A stretch of 64,000 nt of DNA from Monarcha castaneiventris obscurior (taxonomy: Eukaryota > Chordata > Aves > Passeriformes > Monarchidae): the NCBI GenBank assembly GCA_026261815.1, contig JAMPIT010000230.1, positions 37,284,501 through 37,348,500 of the forward strand. Reading direction: 5' to 3'. The position numbers and the translations under genes are program-made. Of the stretch, positions 51,101 to 64,000 are shown in pieces. Under the pieces are notes generated by a model. The model was not told the origin of the DNA. It saw only the letters and a list, made by a program, of their open reading frames with translations, and did no database searches. Every line of letters starts with the position of its first letter. Positions within the stretch are counted from its first letter, which is position 1.

Positions 51101-54100
51101 GAGATACTATACCTGGTCCATTAAGAGTGGCCTGATGGTGCTTTTTCTCCACTCCTCTTCCTCCCCTTCCTTCCCCACTCCCTCCCCAAACACATTCTTG
51201 GACATAGATGGAAGAGGCAGAAATTGTTGGATAAGCCAGATCTCTGATTAGGAAATTGCCTGTCTCCTGTTTCATTAGGACAGTGCCATCAGAGTCAGCT
51301 TTACACTTTATTCTCCTGCTGTTTAATTTCTTGCCAACTACCAGGCACTTAAAGGACTGAAAGAAAGGAAGTTAGAGCCTGATAAAAGCACCCTCCACCC
51401 AGCCTGACACCAGCATCAGATCCACTCCAGTCATCAGCTGCTCTGGCAGGTAGGACCTCTGACAGGAAGTTGCCACAGACTTCACAAACAGCATGAAAAG
51501 ATGATGTTTGATAGGATAACTGGAACAGCCATTACTTCTACCAAAGTAGACTCTTTCTCAAGGCTTTTATCTATTAATACTGACTGTTCTTACAGCATGA
51601 CACAGTATTCCTAACAAAAACATTGTCAGCTTTAATGATGCAGAGTACCTGGTGCAGGGAATCACAAGAGGACGTTATTTTAGCAGCAGTAGCACCCGTA
51701 AGAATGGCAAAGGAGGAAAATACTAGGAGTCACTATTCCATGGCCCTTGTAAACTTTTCCTTCCAGACTAAACAGAAATCATTTCCATGACTAGGACAGA
51801 GTTTCAGGCTGAGGAGCCATCAGTATGAAAATAAAAGGAGGAGCTGAGGGGAGAAGAAAATAAGGGGCCAGGCCCCTCTTTCTCATTAGAGCATCTGATG
51901 CTGGCAGAAGCAAACAAATTCAAGAAATTGCATGAGGAGGGGAGGGAAGCAGTATGCAACCAACCAGTTCATATAGCTGCACTAGGACAAAGAACATTTA
52001 GTTAGGAGGAACAAAAGCCAAACAAAAGGAGTAAGGGCAAAAAGACACAAATATTAGTGCAAACAATCACAGGCACAGGAGACAGGCAAGAGAAACACCT
52101 GGGTAGGTTGAGAAGACTGGCTCCAAGCAAAGTGGAGTAAACTTGGGGAGAAAGATGCTGATTTCTTGGGGATCAGAAAGGTAAGCATCAGATGTTAAAC
52201 AGGGTGTGAGGGAAAGAAGGATGAAGAAACAAATATACAAATTAGAGCTACAAGAGGAGAAAGAGGAGTTCTGACCTAATGCTCTTAAAGAAATGGTCTA
52301 GGGAAGGAAGATTCTCTGCTAGGAGGAGTATAGGAGAAAATGGAAGAGTCTCAGGACCCCTGCCAAGGTAATTTCTATATCACAATTTTAAAAATGAAAC
52401 TTTATCCTATGTGCTTAACTAAACAGTGCATTCTTTACACTCTGAGTACCTGTTTGCCAGGTTCAGACTGAAAAAAAGCCAAAGACATTTGCAAAGAAAG
52501 CCAGATGATGTTGCATTTTGAGGACAAGTGTCATACAATACTTAGCATGTAAAAAATTACCAGCTGAGGTATCTAAAATTGGATACTGAAGATCAGTTGG
52601 AACTTGACATTGTTTGGCTAGCTATCTGCAAGAAGATAAATCCACCTTCCCATGCTTGTGAAAGCTATCATGAAAGTCAGTGCTTATGAAAGAAACAGAT
52701 ATAAAAACCTGAGTATTAGTAAAAAGCCAAAAGAAAACCAATGTCAGTCCAGTGCAGTAAATAATAAATAAATACTTCCTAAGTCTGCACAATTAAAATA
52801 AAACACCTAGAAGTTGTTCATTAAGTAAATGCTGTCATATTTTTTGCGATGAATGCAGTATGTGTGATCTTGTAAAAAAAAATAATAAAACCCAAAAGAC
52901 CTGAAGCAATTTTGTAAATGAAGACCATCTCATAATGCACATGAACGATGAGGTCAAATAAAAACTAAGAACTACCTGCACATTCTAGCAGATCCTTAAC
53001 TAAGATTTACAAATGTTGAGGGCTCATCTCTGCACAGTTTGTGGGTGTAATATTAAATGCAAAATTGTGACTAAATATTTATTGTAAATTCATATGGTCA
53101 AGGATCAAAGCTATTCTTGTTTCTTTCCAGGAGATTTAGTGCACTATGTGGTTTTCAAATGCTTATGAAGAAATAATAACAGGCCTGATGAGTTCATAAT
53201 CTAAAGCTAAGAAAAGCAGACTTGAGAACAAGTGCAGCATGTTTGAGGTGTACCAAAATTACCAAATTCCAAAGTTGAGGAGTAATCAATCTCCTAAAAC
53301 AATCTCTTTTGTGATTGTGCTCAAAAGAGATTTCAGTATAAACAAAACGATGATGTCACCATCATTACAGTCACTAGCTTGAACGAGTACAGGTTCAGAT
53401 GAGTAAAGTAGATTTGAAAGGTATATAGCAAGTCAAGACAGGCTACTTAATGAATAAAATCACTTCCACTTCATTTTCTCTCCTCAATTCTCCTTTTAAA
53501 AGATCAATTGTCTTACTGTTTCTTTTTTCTTCTATGTAAAGAGAGAATACACATTTTAAATCAGATGTGTGTTTGAACTGTTACATAGCTGAAAACCAAG
53601 TTTCAGTCTAGGGAAATTTGTTTCACCTTTTCTTTAAAAAAAAAGGAAAAAATTTGCTGCTTAATAATTTTCCGGTACAGACCTCTGACAGAAGGAAAAT
53701 ATTTACTAACTTCAGTGTATAGAACCAGGCCATTTTAGAAGGCATGGTCAGATAGTATGAAAGGTCTCTAACAAACTACCAAACATCTTGACTGTGTGTC
53801 CATCTGTTACTATTTATCCCTCCTTAGTACCTTTGTAATCATACATGGTAATTACATTGTCCAACTACACCAACACAAATAACAAATTTGACCATCAACA
53901 GTAGCAGTAGCAGACTTCAAAGAAATTTTCAGATTTCCACACAAGTCACAATTATATGCACCTGGTCTTTAACACCAATTTATATTTCTTACCCCATCCA
54001 GCTTGTGGGCAATATCTAAAATGTACACCTTATGTAGAAAAGCAGTGAAATCCATCCTCAGACTTGACCATGTGTTTAATGCTCACTGCATCACAGTGCT

Positions 54101-56539
54101 AATTTAGTATCACCATGGTCAGCTTAGGAGAAGGAGAGGCCTTCCTGACATTCCACCTTCACATGATTTAGCTCTGTGGTAGCCATGATATTTTACTTTT
54201 TCCCCAGGACAAAGTAAAGAATATTTGTTTAGCATAAAAGATAACATTGGCACAATTTCGGCTGGAAAAAGTTTCTAGACATCAGAAGAATGAAATCTAG
54301 GGAACCCTTTTAGGACAGGTTTCGGGCAAGCTTGAGAAAGCTAGAAACTTAAGATAGTCCTTGAAGTAGTAATTAAGGACTTTAGCATGTAAATGCCTGC
54401 AGTAGGAGAAGACTCTTCCAAGAAAATATTCCAAGAAGTTCTTTCCAATCATGTGGTCTCGCACATTTCACAGCTGCACTTGTTCCTTGTTTTCTATACA
54501 GGCTCTCAGTGTAATATTTTAACCTCACCCATGCAGGCTTTCACATCACCAAAACAATCAGTACCCTTTATTATAGCCCTACCTAGCCTAAAGTCACGAG
54601 TTTAACCTTTAACCTGCTCCTCAGCCAAGGAAGAATATTGAAGATTAGTCAACTTCTGTAAAATTTTTTCACATGCACAGAAGGAAGACCGTAAATAAAC
54701 ACCAAAGATATTCATATATTCAGGGTTCCAGGTAGCTGAGGTAAGTTGTGCAATATGGGACACCAAATTTCTTTTCCCATAAGGCTCTCCAGATGATCGT
54801 ATTCTTCCCACACAATTTCTCTTCCATCACCCCAGGGAGTTTAATCATACCTGTTGTGATGAAAAGCCAAGTTCTACATTAGTTTGGACACCCTCTGGAC
54901 TCAGTTCCAAAACGCCCAATACACCACATGCCAATTATCTATATATAAAAGGCCTTCAGAGTTGGCATTTCTGTTTCAAAATGTCCTATCACAAGGTCTT
55001 CACCCAGGATCTGGTGACTATATCTTTATAAACAGTTGTAACATCATCTGCATTAACATAATTGCCCTTTTTTTTCAATAATCAGTTGGGATGTAAAAAA
55101 ACCCCCAAAAATAGACAATACATTTATGCAATCACTGCCTTTCCAAATGAAGTATCTTTACAACATACAAAGTTTTCAATTTTCTGTTGTGGTCTTTGTT
55201 TTCTGACCAAGAACATAGCCAAAAGTGTGCTCTTGAGAAGTAAGGTACTTAGAGACAAAAAACAGTGGCATAACAAAATCATAGTCTTCTAATATTTAAA
55301 TAAACAATTACAATAAATCAAAATGCAATTTATTTAATTACAGATTGCAGCTTAAGTGTTTTACTGAATATTATCAAAATTTTTTAACATTGCCTTTTAT
55401 CTCTTACATTAAAGCGTAACCCCATATATTTCTATTTTCTCCACAAGAGATGGGAAACCTTTACTTTAAAAGGGGAATTAAGCAAGAAGGTACCAATAAA
55501 ACAGGAAGGTAATTCTTTCACTCCTGGCCTCCTGGGAGAGAACAGATTTGAATGTTGCTCCTAACAGAGCATGATCAGCATAGTGAAAAATATGTTTGTG
55601 GATGAAGGACACGACTGATGCAAATGAGGTTACACATCTCACTAGGCACAGCTTTGTGATATTTTGGGGGAGGAAGTGGGTGGCCTACTTTGCTTACCCC
55701 CTCACTTAAAGAGAAATACTGCATAAATCGTCATCCTCACTATCTCCTGTTTTCTGGCACTCTTAGAGGACCATGGATACATGGAACATTTATTTACAAG
55801 TCAAATGAATGTCCCACGTTTAGTTAAGTGGTAATTAAGATGACAGTGCTACTAATGAGCTGTATGTATTCCCTAATGCAAATCAGATTAAGAATTACAG
55901 AGATTATAACCTCCCATGGGGGAACTGTTGTCCAAGTCCCTTGTGTAAACATGACTTCTAGAAAGTTCAGATCTCCTATCTGAGACTTCTAAAGAACAAT
56001 TACCATTACAGCATATTACATTAAAGAGTCTAAACTGAATGGAAGAATCATCAATGGCAAATGTAGGTGCATTGTTCAGGAGAGAAAGTCATTACAGCAT
56101 AAATTCAGAGATTACTGCCCCTCAGAATATTCTTTTCAGCAAAAACAATTCATCACCAATAGATAACATGAAACAGAATTATACTTTCCAGGTCCTTAAT
56201 CTGATCTATCCTTGTATCTTTTTCTCAATAAAGAGGCATTCACCAGATTGTATTAAGAGGTAGGATGTCCACCAAAAAAGCCTAGAAAAAACCAGATCAG
56301 AGCTGAAAATTTTCCTGAGCCATTATCAAAGCGCACACTAGTTCTTGTTGTTCAGGACTCTTCCACACGTGTGCTTTCAGTTCTAATGACTTACTCTACT
56401 TGCAGTCTGGAAATCGCCCATTAGACACAAATCCCACCCATTAGACAATTTTGGGCAAAGAAGCTGTGAGGCTCAGAGCAAGAAGAAAGCAGCTAAAAGT
56501 GAGAATGGCCAGCTAAGGAAAGCAAGGTACAGCATGACC

Positions 56540-57640
56540 TGTCTCAATTCCTAAATAGCCTGTACTCCAGTCTGGACGATTTGCTGAGTGAGCTGGCAGT
56601 GATCTTGGAAGTGATGGCCCTAGGCCATCGCAGTGCAAATGGAAACTGCTACCTGCACTTTCTGTGCTGTACTTAGAATATTTATGGAAGTGCCGAATTG
56701 TAAGTAAATGCTACCCAGGACAATCGTTCTGTCAACAAATGGAGCACATGTTTCTGCAGCACTCTGGTAACTGAGTAGGAGTCAGATTACATCCCATCAG
56801 CCAGCTGGGAAGCTTAGTTTTCCCTTGTGATTGCGAACCACCAAGTTGTTTTTGGCAAGATACAAATAGCTGTGGCCCTGACAGACATCTAGTCACTGAA
56901 TTTCCAATTATGGAGAAGTTGCATTTAATAGTTTCAGATCGGAAATATGGACTTCACCTTAATTCCACAGCTATTGCAAAACAATTTGCCTATGAAGTTG
57001 CAGGCCAATCTCGGCAAAAAAACCTTATAGAAGTTCACAAAAAGTTTGCTAATGCACTTGGATTTGTCTAGCAAAGGATTAAAATGCCTATAGCCAGGGC
57101 ACATGGATTTCCAGTTTTAGTAAAATGCAATTATTTTACCTCAAAATTGGCTTTTTTTGACTGATTGATGCTATTGGCAGATGAGGTGAGAAAGCAAGTT
57201 GGAGTCTATTGATACCAAAATTTAGTCAGAAAAGAGGTTCTTGCATTTTCTTCCTTTGAATTTGCAACATTAAAATTTTATCCCATCTTCCTGTCTTCAA
57301 AAATTGTCTGGCTGTACTGACACATTCAGCTTCCACTTAGGTGCCTTCAAAATTCCTTTGTACTATGAGTTCATTTCTTGTGTATTTCGTATTGCAAAAA
57401 AGGTTTTCTGTACAGGTGTATGAGTAAATGGGATAGGCATTACTTTCTTTGTGCTGCTAAAGTGCCCTTTATACTCTTCGCAATGCTATTTCTTTAGTGT
57501 CGTGTATTTTAAAGGTGCAACATAGCTGGACAATCTCAAATTCCTATCTGATAACAGAAAAGTCAAATTTCTTGAAAGGAAAAACTTCTCTTTTTGTGAT
57601 CATGCAGGCCACCTAGCATAACAGAAAGTTTCATACATGT
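56540..57640. other. Possible conserved non-coding block
   Basis: This 1.1-kb stretch has no repeats, few homopolymers and an even composition. It includes several regulatory-type words: ATGCAAAT-like GTGCAAAT near 56,634, TTTGCATTT-like motifs, and paired TAATT/ATTA cores. No splice-bounded open frame is present. The appearance resembles conserved non-coding elements found in developmental-gene deserts, but conservation itself cannot be seen from one genome. Ordinary intergenic DNA is the alternative. Confidence 0.2.
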
Positions 57641-58181
57641 TTGCTCAGAAGTTCATCCAAAGGACTTTAATAAAATCAGACATTAGATCATATATTAAAT
57701 ATATTAAAGAGGAAGCAATATCTAAATAAATTATTTTTAAATAAATAACAAGGAAAGAGAAAACTTGTGGAAACAGAATAAGGAAGTCGATTTTTGGGAA
57801 AGATATTTACAAGACACAATTACTTGCATCTTTTAAATTGGGCTACTTAATATGAAATGCTTTATGTCGGTAACCAGATGTCTTTATTAGTGACTAGATT
57901 GCCACCATGTGCTAAATGGGTTACAGCAGATACTCCAAAATTTAGAAAAAATCTAGATTCTTTACTTAGTGCATATATAACAATTTAAATTTCAAATAGC
58001 CAAGCCTGGAAAAAAAACCCAAAATAGGCGCAAATCTTGAACCTAACTCATAACTCTCATTTCAAGTTCCATAGCTCCCAGTTACAGAACTCTTGCTTAC
58101 CTTGGTGACTGTTGCTAAAGTATTCTCAGTCTCAGGTAAAAGCAAAACAATTATCCTGGTGTTACTTCTTCAGATGTGGTA

Positions 58182-58262
58182 TCACAGCATCATAGAACAG
58201 TTTGGGTTGGAGGGAACCTTAAAGGTCACCTCCTCCAATCCCCTGCCATGGGCAGCGATGTC
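58182..58262 (-). mobile_element. Short CR1 LINE tail, reverse orientation
   Basis: The plus strand reads ATCATAGAACAGTTTGGGTT, then GGAGGGAACCTTAAAGGTCA, CCAATCCCCTGCCATGGGCA and GCGATG. This is the complement of the CR1 3' end and is well conserved over 80 bp. It abuts a short tail in the opposite orientation. Confidence 0.87.
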
Positions 58263-58284
58263 AGCCCATGGGGTAGCTCAGAGT

Positions 58285-58315
58285 CCTGTCCAATCCTATG
58301 ACTCTGTGATTCTTG
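58285..58315 (+). mobile_element. Minimal CR1-like tail, sense orientation
   Basis: CTGTCCAATCCTATGACTCT followed by GTGATTCTTG resembles the final 30 bp of a sense-orientation CR1 (…CCAACC-TATGATTCTGTGATTCT). It is short, so chance similarity is possible, but its position next to a reversed CR1 tail supports it. Confidence 0.5.
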
Positions 58316-61300
58316 AAAGTGACATGAGCATTATTTCCGTGGTAGGAATATTAACTGAAAGCAGTGGCTCTGGGTCACATCAGCAGACTCACTAGTGCTT
58401 TGTAAAGAGTTGCACAGAATTTCTATTAGTCTGTAATTTTGATGCAGATTTTCAGATTCTTTCTTCTTAAAAGAAAACCCAACATAATGTTCACTATCCT
58501 GATTAAAGCATTTTATCAATGGGTATAAGAGGATTTTTGGAAACAAATGTTATCACCATCTCCAGGATAATGGAAGGTCATATGGCACCAAAGGAAGAAT
58601 GCTGCCACAAGTACAAAATACATAGGGCAACAGCAGTATTACCTAAAATGACTTAGACTACACTGATTTTTTGGGTGCTGACTTTGACGATGTCTGCGAG
58701 GGATCTAAAGACATGCTTGCACTTAAAATTAACACATACCCACTTTCAAGATCCCATTTACAGCACATAGCTCTCCTGAAGCCTATCTGTTTTATTTTAG
58801 CTTAGAAATTATTTCTTTGTTTATATTGTTGTATATTTGTAGTTCTAATACTCCAACAATATTTGATCATAAAGGCCTATACTAACTGCATCTAGCAGAA
58901 AAATGTCTTGACCTGGGTGCAGAAGGGGTAGAAAAAGCCAAATACAGTCTCTGTTGTTTCATTCTTTCCTGTACAAGACATACTCAGAGCAAGAGTCCTC
59001 CTTACTCAAGATTTGCATCTTGTGTAAATCATCTTGGCTACCCTGCCTTGGCTGCATCTGTGTCAAGCAGTCCATGTACAGCCTAAGCAATGGCAGTATA
59101 TCATCTCAAAAGAGGGCAGGGAAGGACGGAGGGAGAGAAGCTGACCAGGCATGAGCCTCTTCTGAACTGAGAACCAAGTTGGCACATTAGCATGGAGCTC
59201 TGCTGGGCCGATCACTCTGGTGAGAAAGTGTCCATAGAGATGTAACCCCAGATAGCTGCTGACATTGTATGACTCTCCTTTCCCTTTTATGGGAGCTGCC
59301 ATTTATAGCCAAGAAATGGTTCCTATTTTATTCCTTCCCAATTTCTGGATCTAAACCAGTACTAAAAGCCTGTTCAACAAACCCACATGAGACTTCCCAG
59401 TTTAAAGCTGCCACCACCAGCCTGCTGGAGTTTGAAGGTAACAGGCACTGTCATTTGGCTTCCCGCCTTATCTTCCCATCAGCATTTGTCTTAAGCTTTT
59501 ATTTATATTGTTCTGTCACAAGTAAAAACATACAGAGACTACTCTTCTATCTTCAGCTCTGTGGTGTGGTTTGGAGTGATTTTGGCAGAGTCATTTGTAA
59601 TCAGACCTGCTTAAACTGTGAGTAAAACATTCATTTACACCAGCAGATACAGGAATCATGTTTACACATTCAGTTCTGACTTAGTACAACCAATAATTCT
59701 AGCATACTTTTTGATCCCTAATTGCAAGGTACAATAAGAACATACAGTCTTGCAATCATTATGCACACTTTTTTTTTTTTATTTATTTAATAAACAGTTA
59801 CTATGATAGCTACAGAGAAATATATCCCAGAACTTTAGCCCACCAAAGTTGTCTATAAAAACAAAGTTTCTAGGATTTGGTTTCTCAAAGGAAATATACA
59901 TAATAATGACAATGTTAGGGCCCCAAGTTTGGTCTCTATTCTCAGATCACCTCAGATATTTAAGTGTTACTGTTGTATTGCATTTCAGTAAGAAATTTGC
60001 TCTCCACCTTCCTCTCCATTACAGTTTCATTTGAAAGAAAAACAAAACACTACTGAAAACAGCTGTTAATTCAACATTAACATAAGTTCTGCAAAGCTCT
60101 ACACAAACCTTCCAGTACAGAATATGACTTTCTTTGTTTAAGCTTCTAAATTACATTATATAAAACCTATTACAATTTATATCACCCACCCAAAACCCTG
60201 TATAAACCCTAAGCTCTGCAAAGTGTAATACAAACCAAAGATAGAAGATTTTAGAGGGAAATAAAATGCCAAACATAAGCTTCACAATTTGCCAAGGAAA
60301 CTGCAGATAAAAATAAAGCTTGGAGTTTAATACTTGGCTGCAGGAAAGCTTACTTTGCTGAGGACTAGAGTTTAGAATAATTCCCCAAAGAACTCTGGCA
60401 CTAGGAGACTGAAAGGACTTATGTTATTTAGAAAACAGTTTTTCTACAGACAGAATGATTAGCTTTCAAGAGCATATCTGGCTTTCCTTCTTAGTTTTTA
60501 GTTAAAATAAAATCCTTTTGACACTAGTCTTTTTGGAGAAGACCCAGAGTGGGTAAAAATGGTTCCATTAAAATAGGACAGCTTTGCAACAGAGATTATA
60601 AATTCCATTATGTCTCAGAGCAGGAGCAACAGTAATCAGATATTTTTGGCTACTTTATGTTCTCTCTGGCTACAGAGGAAAGGATTTTCCCCTGTGAGAG
60701 GCTACACCCCAGATAACTCAAGTATATCACTGTTCTCTCAAGACATCTAGGCCAGAGACAAGTTACAATTCTAGAGCTTATTGCTACTACCTAGTTTCGA
60801 GTTTTGCATATTGTGCCATACAAAGGAGTATATCCCACCATCTATTTCTACTACTGAAATTGTCTGTTCAAGTCTAGTCCCTGAGAGCAAGATTATATTA
60901 GCTCTTTGCAGAGCTCATGGCAGTGAAGAAAAATCAACTCCTAACTGCTTCCCTTGCACCTATTATTTCTGACTCAGAGTCAGAAGGTTGGTGTGTGATC
61001 CCATAGTTATGTGGTTTAATCTGAACCTGAGGCTGCTTACAGTCTTGGTCTCCTCTGTGTGCTACCATTTACCTCTCCTGTGCTAGCACTGCTGCTTCTG
61101 CAATTGTTTGGCAAGGTGAGCCAGCTGAGAACAAATCCTAAAAAAAAGGATTCATTTTTGTCTGGCTCAACCCTCAAAGGAGAGAGAACCATGGCAGCCC
61201 CCAGTAGTTCAGCTACAATTGCTGCAATACTGTGCCTTTATTTGCATCTCCAGCTTGCCCGTCACATCAGACTCTTCTATCTCCTCCTTTAGAATTTCTA

Positions 61301-61880
61301 ACTGGAGCCCTGTGCTTTCTTCTTGCAGTTTCTCAGTTAGCTGAAGCTCTTCATAAGCATCCCCCGAGGTATCTTATTCTTCCAATCCCCTACAGCTAAC
61401 ATGGGTGAAATTGCTGACGTGTAGTGACAACTTGTTATAAACATAGATCAAAAATATCCCCCTTGTTTACTTACCCTGCCTATTTGCAAGCCTTGTTTAT
61501 GTGACAGTCCTTGAAGTACTGGCTTTGTCTGTGCTAAATACTGTTCAAATACAGAACAAAAATTTCAGCTGGACCCACAAGGCAATAAAAGTTCCATGTC
61601 CTAGATCCAATAGAGCAGTTGCTCACAGACTGTGTGAGGTGTGTATCAGTACCAGTACATCCAGTGCTGGTACCTGCTGCCATTGCCATTACTATCATTG
61701 ATACATAGGAAAAAATAAAATTAAACTAAGTGACGTAAGGAGCACTTGTGTTGGGCTACACATTACTAAGTAAACTACCCATTATGCATGCTCACTGTGC
61801 CTGCACTTGTGAGGCTCAGCAGAGAGAAACAGGGTTCTGTAATGAAAAGCCCCCCAGCTGCAGCTGCCTTCAGGAGCAGC

Positions 61881-61934
61881 AGAGCTTACTATGCTGCCAG
61901 CTTACTATAAAGCCAGCAGGACTTACTATAAAAG
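61881..61934. repeat. Imperfect triplicated CTTACTAT motif
   Basis: AGCTTACTATGCTGCC, AGCTTACTATAAAGCC and AGGACTTACTATAAAA occur in succession. This is an imperfect three-copy array of about 16-19 bp units. Confidence 0.7.
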
Positions 61935-64000
61935 AGAGGAAGGATGGTGCTTAAACTATCATACTGACTAAACCTCAGAGACAGCAGCTCTTCCACTCTG
62001 TCTCCAGACATGTTTTAACCCTGAGTCCATTTTCAGCCCAGTTTTACCAAAGTTATTTGGCTTTGGTGAAAGAGCCCTGAATGTCACCTGCACACTGCTG
62101 ACACAGGATCCCTCACTGCTTCTCATGCTGTTTCAAATGCAGAGATTCCTCTCAAACACCAAGCTTGCAGGATGAAAATGTCACTCAGTGCTACCAGCAT
62201 GTTTTTTTCAGGCAAGAAGGTAGGGACAAATCAAAGGCCATTCCTTCTATCCTTCCTACAGTCCTCAAGCAAGCTGCATACTATAAATCTGGGGCACCTC
62301 AAAGTACCTTTATTAACAGGCCCGAACATGATTCCTAGTAACAAAGTCCAGACTGTGTTACTAAAACAAGACAGTAGAAACTAAGTACTCTTTGGACATA
62401 CTTGGACAGTAGATTGCCAACACAGGTTCTATATGACTGGTCCTGATAAGAACAATCCTCCAGCAACTATCCCATGGTGTCTTTGTTCTTCAGGTAGTAT
62501 AAACTACAGTTGCTTTTTAGAACTCCATCACCCAGGAACCCAGGCACCAACACTCTTTTCTGAGAAGCTAATTTCCTAGCCCACCTTGCCACAGAAAATC
62601 TCCATCTCAAAACTGTACTGCTGCTTGGGAAAGGAATCTTGGATCCCTCAGGCCTGCAGGTTTGTACTGCCTCTTGGATCCCACTGCAGGACACATTTAC
62701 ATGGTTGCTGAAGCCTGGAAAGCAAAAGTGAGCTCTGCTGGAAACACATTACGTAAAGCTGTAGCTTTACCTTAGGGTAAGGTAAGGGCCTTACTGAGAA
62801 ATGAGGAAAATATACAACCCAGGCTGCTCTCCTCCAGAATAGAAAGGTTCTTGATAAACCTGGCAGTGATGCCACTCCAGTGTTGTCACTCATGTTGTCA
62901 CTTGTCACTCGTACCTCCTAAGACCTAGAACGAGATCTGTTGGCAGTGCCCACTGAAAATGGACTTGAGGGATTATCTCTGATGGCAGATATAAATTGAG
63001 GAGTGGGATATGGACTTCATTTGCAGCAGGAATAGCTCTGTCCTAAGTCAGGTTAAACCTACACTTTGAAAGACATACAATAAGAGCAAGGGGAGACAGT
63101 TCAAATTATTCTGGCACACATTTTTCTCACTCAGGAAGTCTGTAATTGACATTCCCCCTCCTTTTCAGTGTATGAGATGCATGCAGGTATCTAGAGAATA
63201 AAAAATTTGGCATTTTAAGACCATCTTATTTCAGGGGCATGTCCTAAGGAAGCAGACTGAAGGAAGGGACTGAGAATTTCCACTGAGGAGCGCACCAAGA
63301 GGCTAGGAGATCACTGAAAGTGGTCCTGATGGTCCTGACTCTGGAAAGTAGCATATGACAGCCCGTTGGCTCTCTACGTGCATCCCCAGTGCACCAGAGT
63401 GAGCAGTTTAAATTTACACCCTTCCCCTCATGCCTGCAGCTAGCAGAGGCCACACATGTGGCCAGGTCCTGCAGTGCAGCTGACAGGCACGTGCTAACAC
63501 AGCTAGTGCCCACACCCAAATATGTTTCTCAGTCAAGGAATTTTGACAAGATACTCACTGTATGGCATTCACACCTCTTGCAAAATAAAAGATTAAATCC
63601 TCCATGGACATGGAGCACAGCAAAGGTCCTACAGAACAGGACTTTGGGCACTGGTAGGATGCCCTTCCCAATGCCTGTGCATTTAGTGTTTGTAGCTGCT
63701 CATAACGATGGCATATCACAAAGACCCTGAGCACAAACATAACAGCCAAGCAGACAAAGGCCATTTTCCACTCTAGCTTTTAGTGTCAGACCTGGCTGTA
63801 GTCACATTGGCCAAGACTAGTGAAGGGCATAAAGAAATTGAACAGCTGGCCTGAGTTCATCTATATGGAATTAGCCTAAGCACTACAGCCTCTCTCTTTA
63901 CTTCTGCTAGCAGAGATTGATCTGCATTCAGTGTTCTGTATTGTACCAAAGGACATGGCTTCATGCTGGCAGCCTGAGCCTGTGTCACACAAACCACTGC

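Larger units (their letters stand above)
48356..64000. other. Upstream intergenic region, no gene identified
   Basis: From the end of the CpG island to the end of the window I see no exon with both splice sites and a recognisable product, no RNA gene and no second CpG island. Content: T-rich tracts at 48,380-48,396 and 48,483-48,495, a pair of CR1 tails at 58.2-58.3 kb, a small tandem repeat at 61.9 kb, and otherwise AT-rich single-copy-looking DNA. The gene upstream of SLC4A7 in mammals is EOMES, so regulatory DNA for either gene could lie here, but this is inference from synteny. Open frames are all under about 120 codons and unrecognised. Confidence 0.7.

Noticed and set aside
1..64000. 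CRISPR array, bacterial operon or defence system
   Set aside because: No spaced direct repeats of that type, no ribosome binding sites or operonic genes; the window is clearly vertebrate nuclear DNA.

Overview
The window looks like nuclear DNA from a bird, probably a songbird, although the species cannot be named from the sequence. It is AT-rich, almost entirely non-coding, and has one CpG island. Nearly all recognisable repeats are 5'-truncated CR1 LINEs, the dominant avian retrotransposon. The coding content consists of three short exons with consensus splice sites on the minus strand. Joined in frame, they encode 91 residues that match the N-terminus of SLC4A7, the electroneutral Na+/HCO3- cotransporter NBCn1.

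Layout from right to left, in the direction of transcription. Positions 48,356-64,000 lie upstream of the gene and hold no gene I can support. In mammals the gene on this side of SLC4A7 is EOMES, but it is not in the window. Positions 47,220-48,355 are a CpG island promoter with GC boxes and a CCAAT box. Coding exon 1 is at 47,863-47,910. Intron 1 spans 12,022-47,862 (35.8 kb), exon 2 is at 11,940-12,021, intron 2 spans 1,055-11,939 (10.9 kb), and exon 3 is at 911-1,054. Positions 1-910 begin intron 3. The rest of the gene (cytoplasmic domain and membrane domain) lies to the left of the window.

The richest region is in intron 1 at 27.28-28.34 kb, on the strand opposite SLC4A7. A processed pseudogene of ribosomal protein L27a, with frameshifts, a polyadenylation signal and an A-rich tail, is followed 5 bp later by an apparently intact tRNA-Gly(GCC) gene. 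After the tRNA gene's T4 terminator comes an internally deleted CR1 copy. Processed pseudogenes are uncommon in birds, so this arrangement is notable. A second notable element, at about 38.6-40.6 kb, is a decayed CR1 that keeps its 5' part (esterase-like ORF1 and endonuclease segment) and lacks the usual 3' part.

I found no CRISPR array, bacterial-type operon or clearly new molecular system. Most long open frames, including those of 144-372 codons over the CpG island, are chance frames. The main open questions are the tRNA/pseudogene junction, possible conserved non-coding DNA at 56.5-57.6 kb, and an unexplained open frame at 46.3-46.6 kb.
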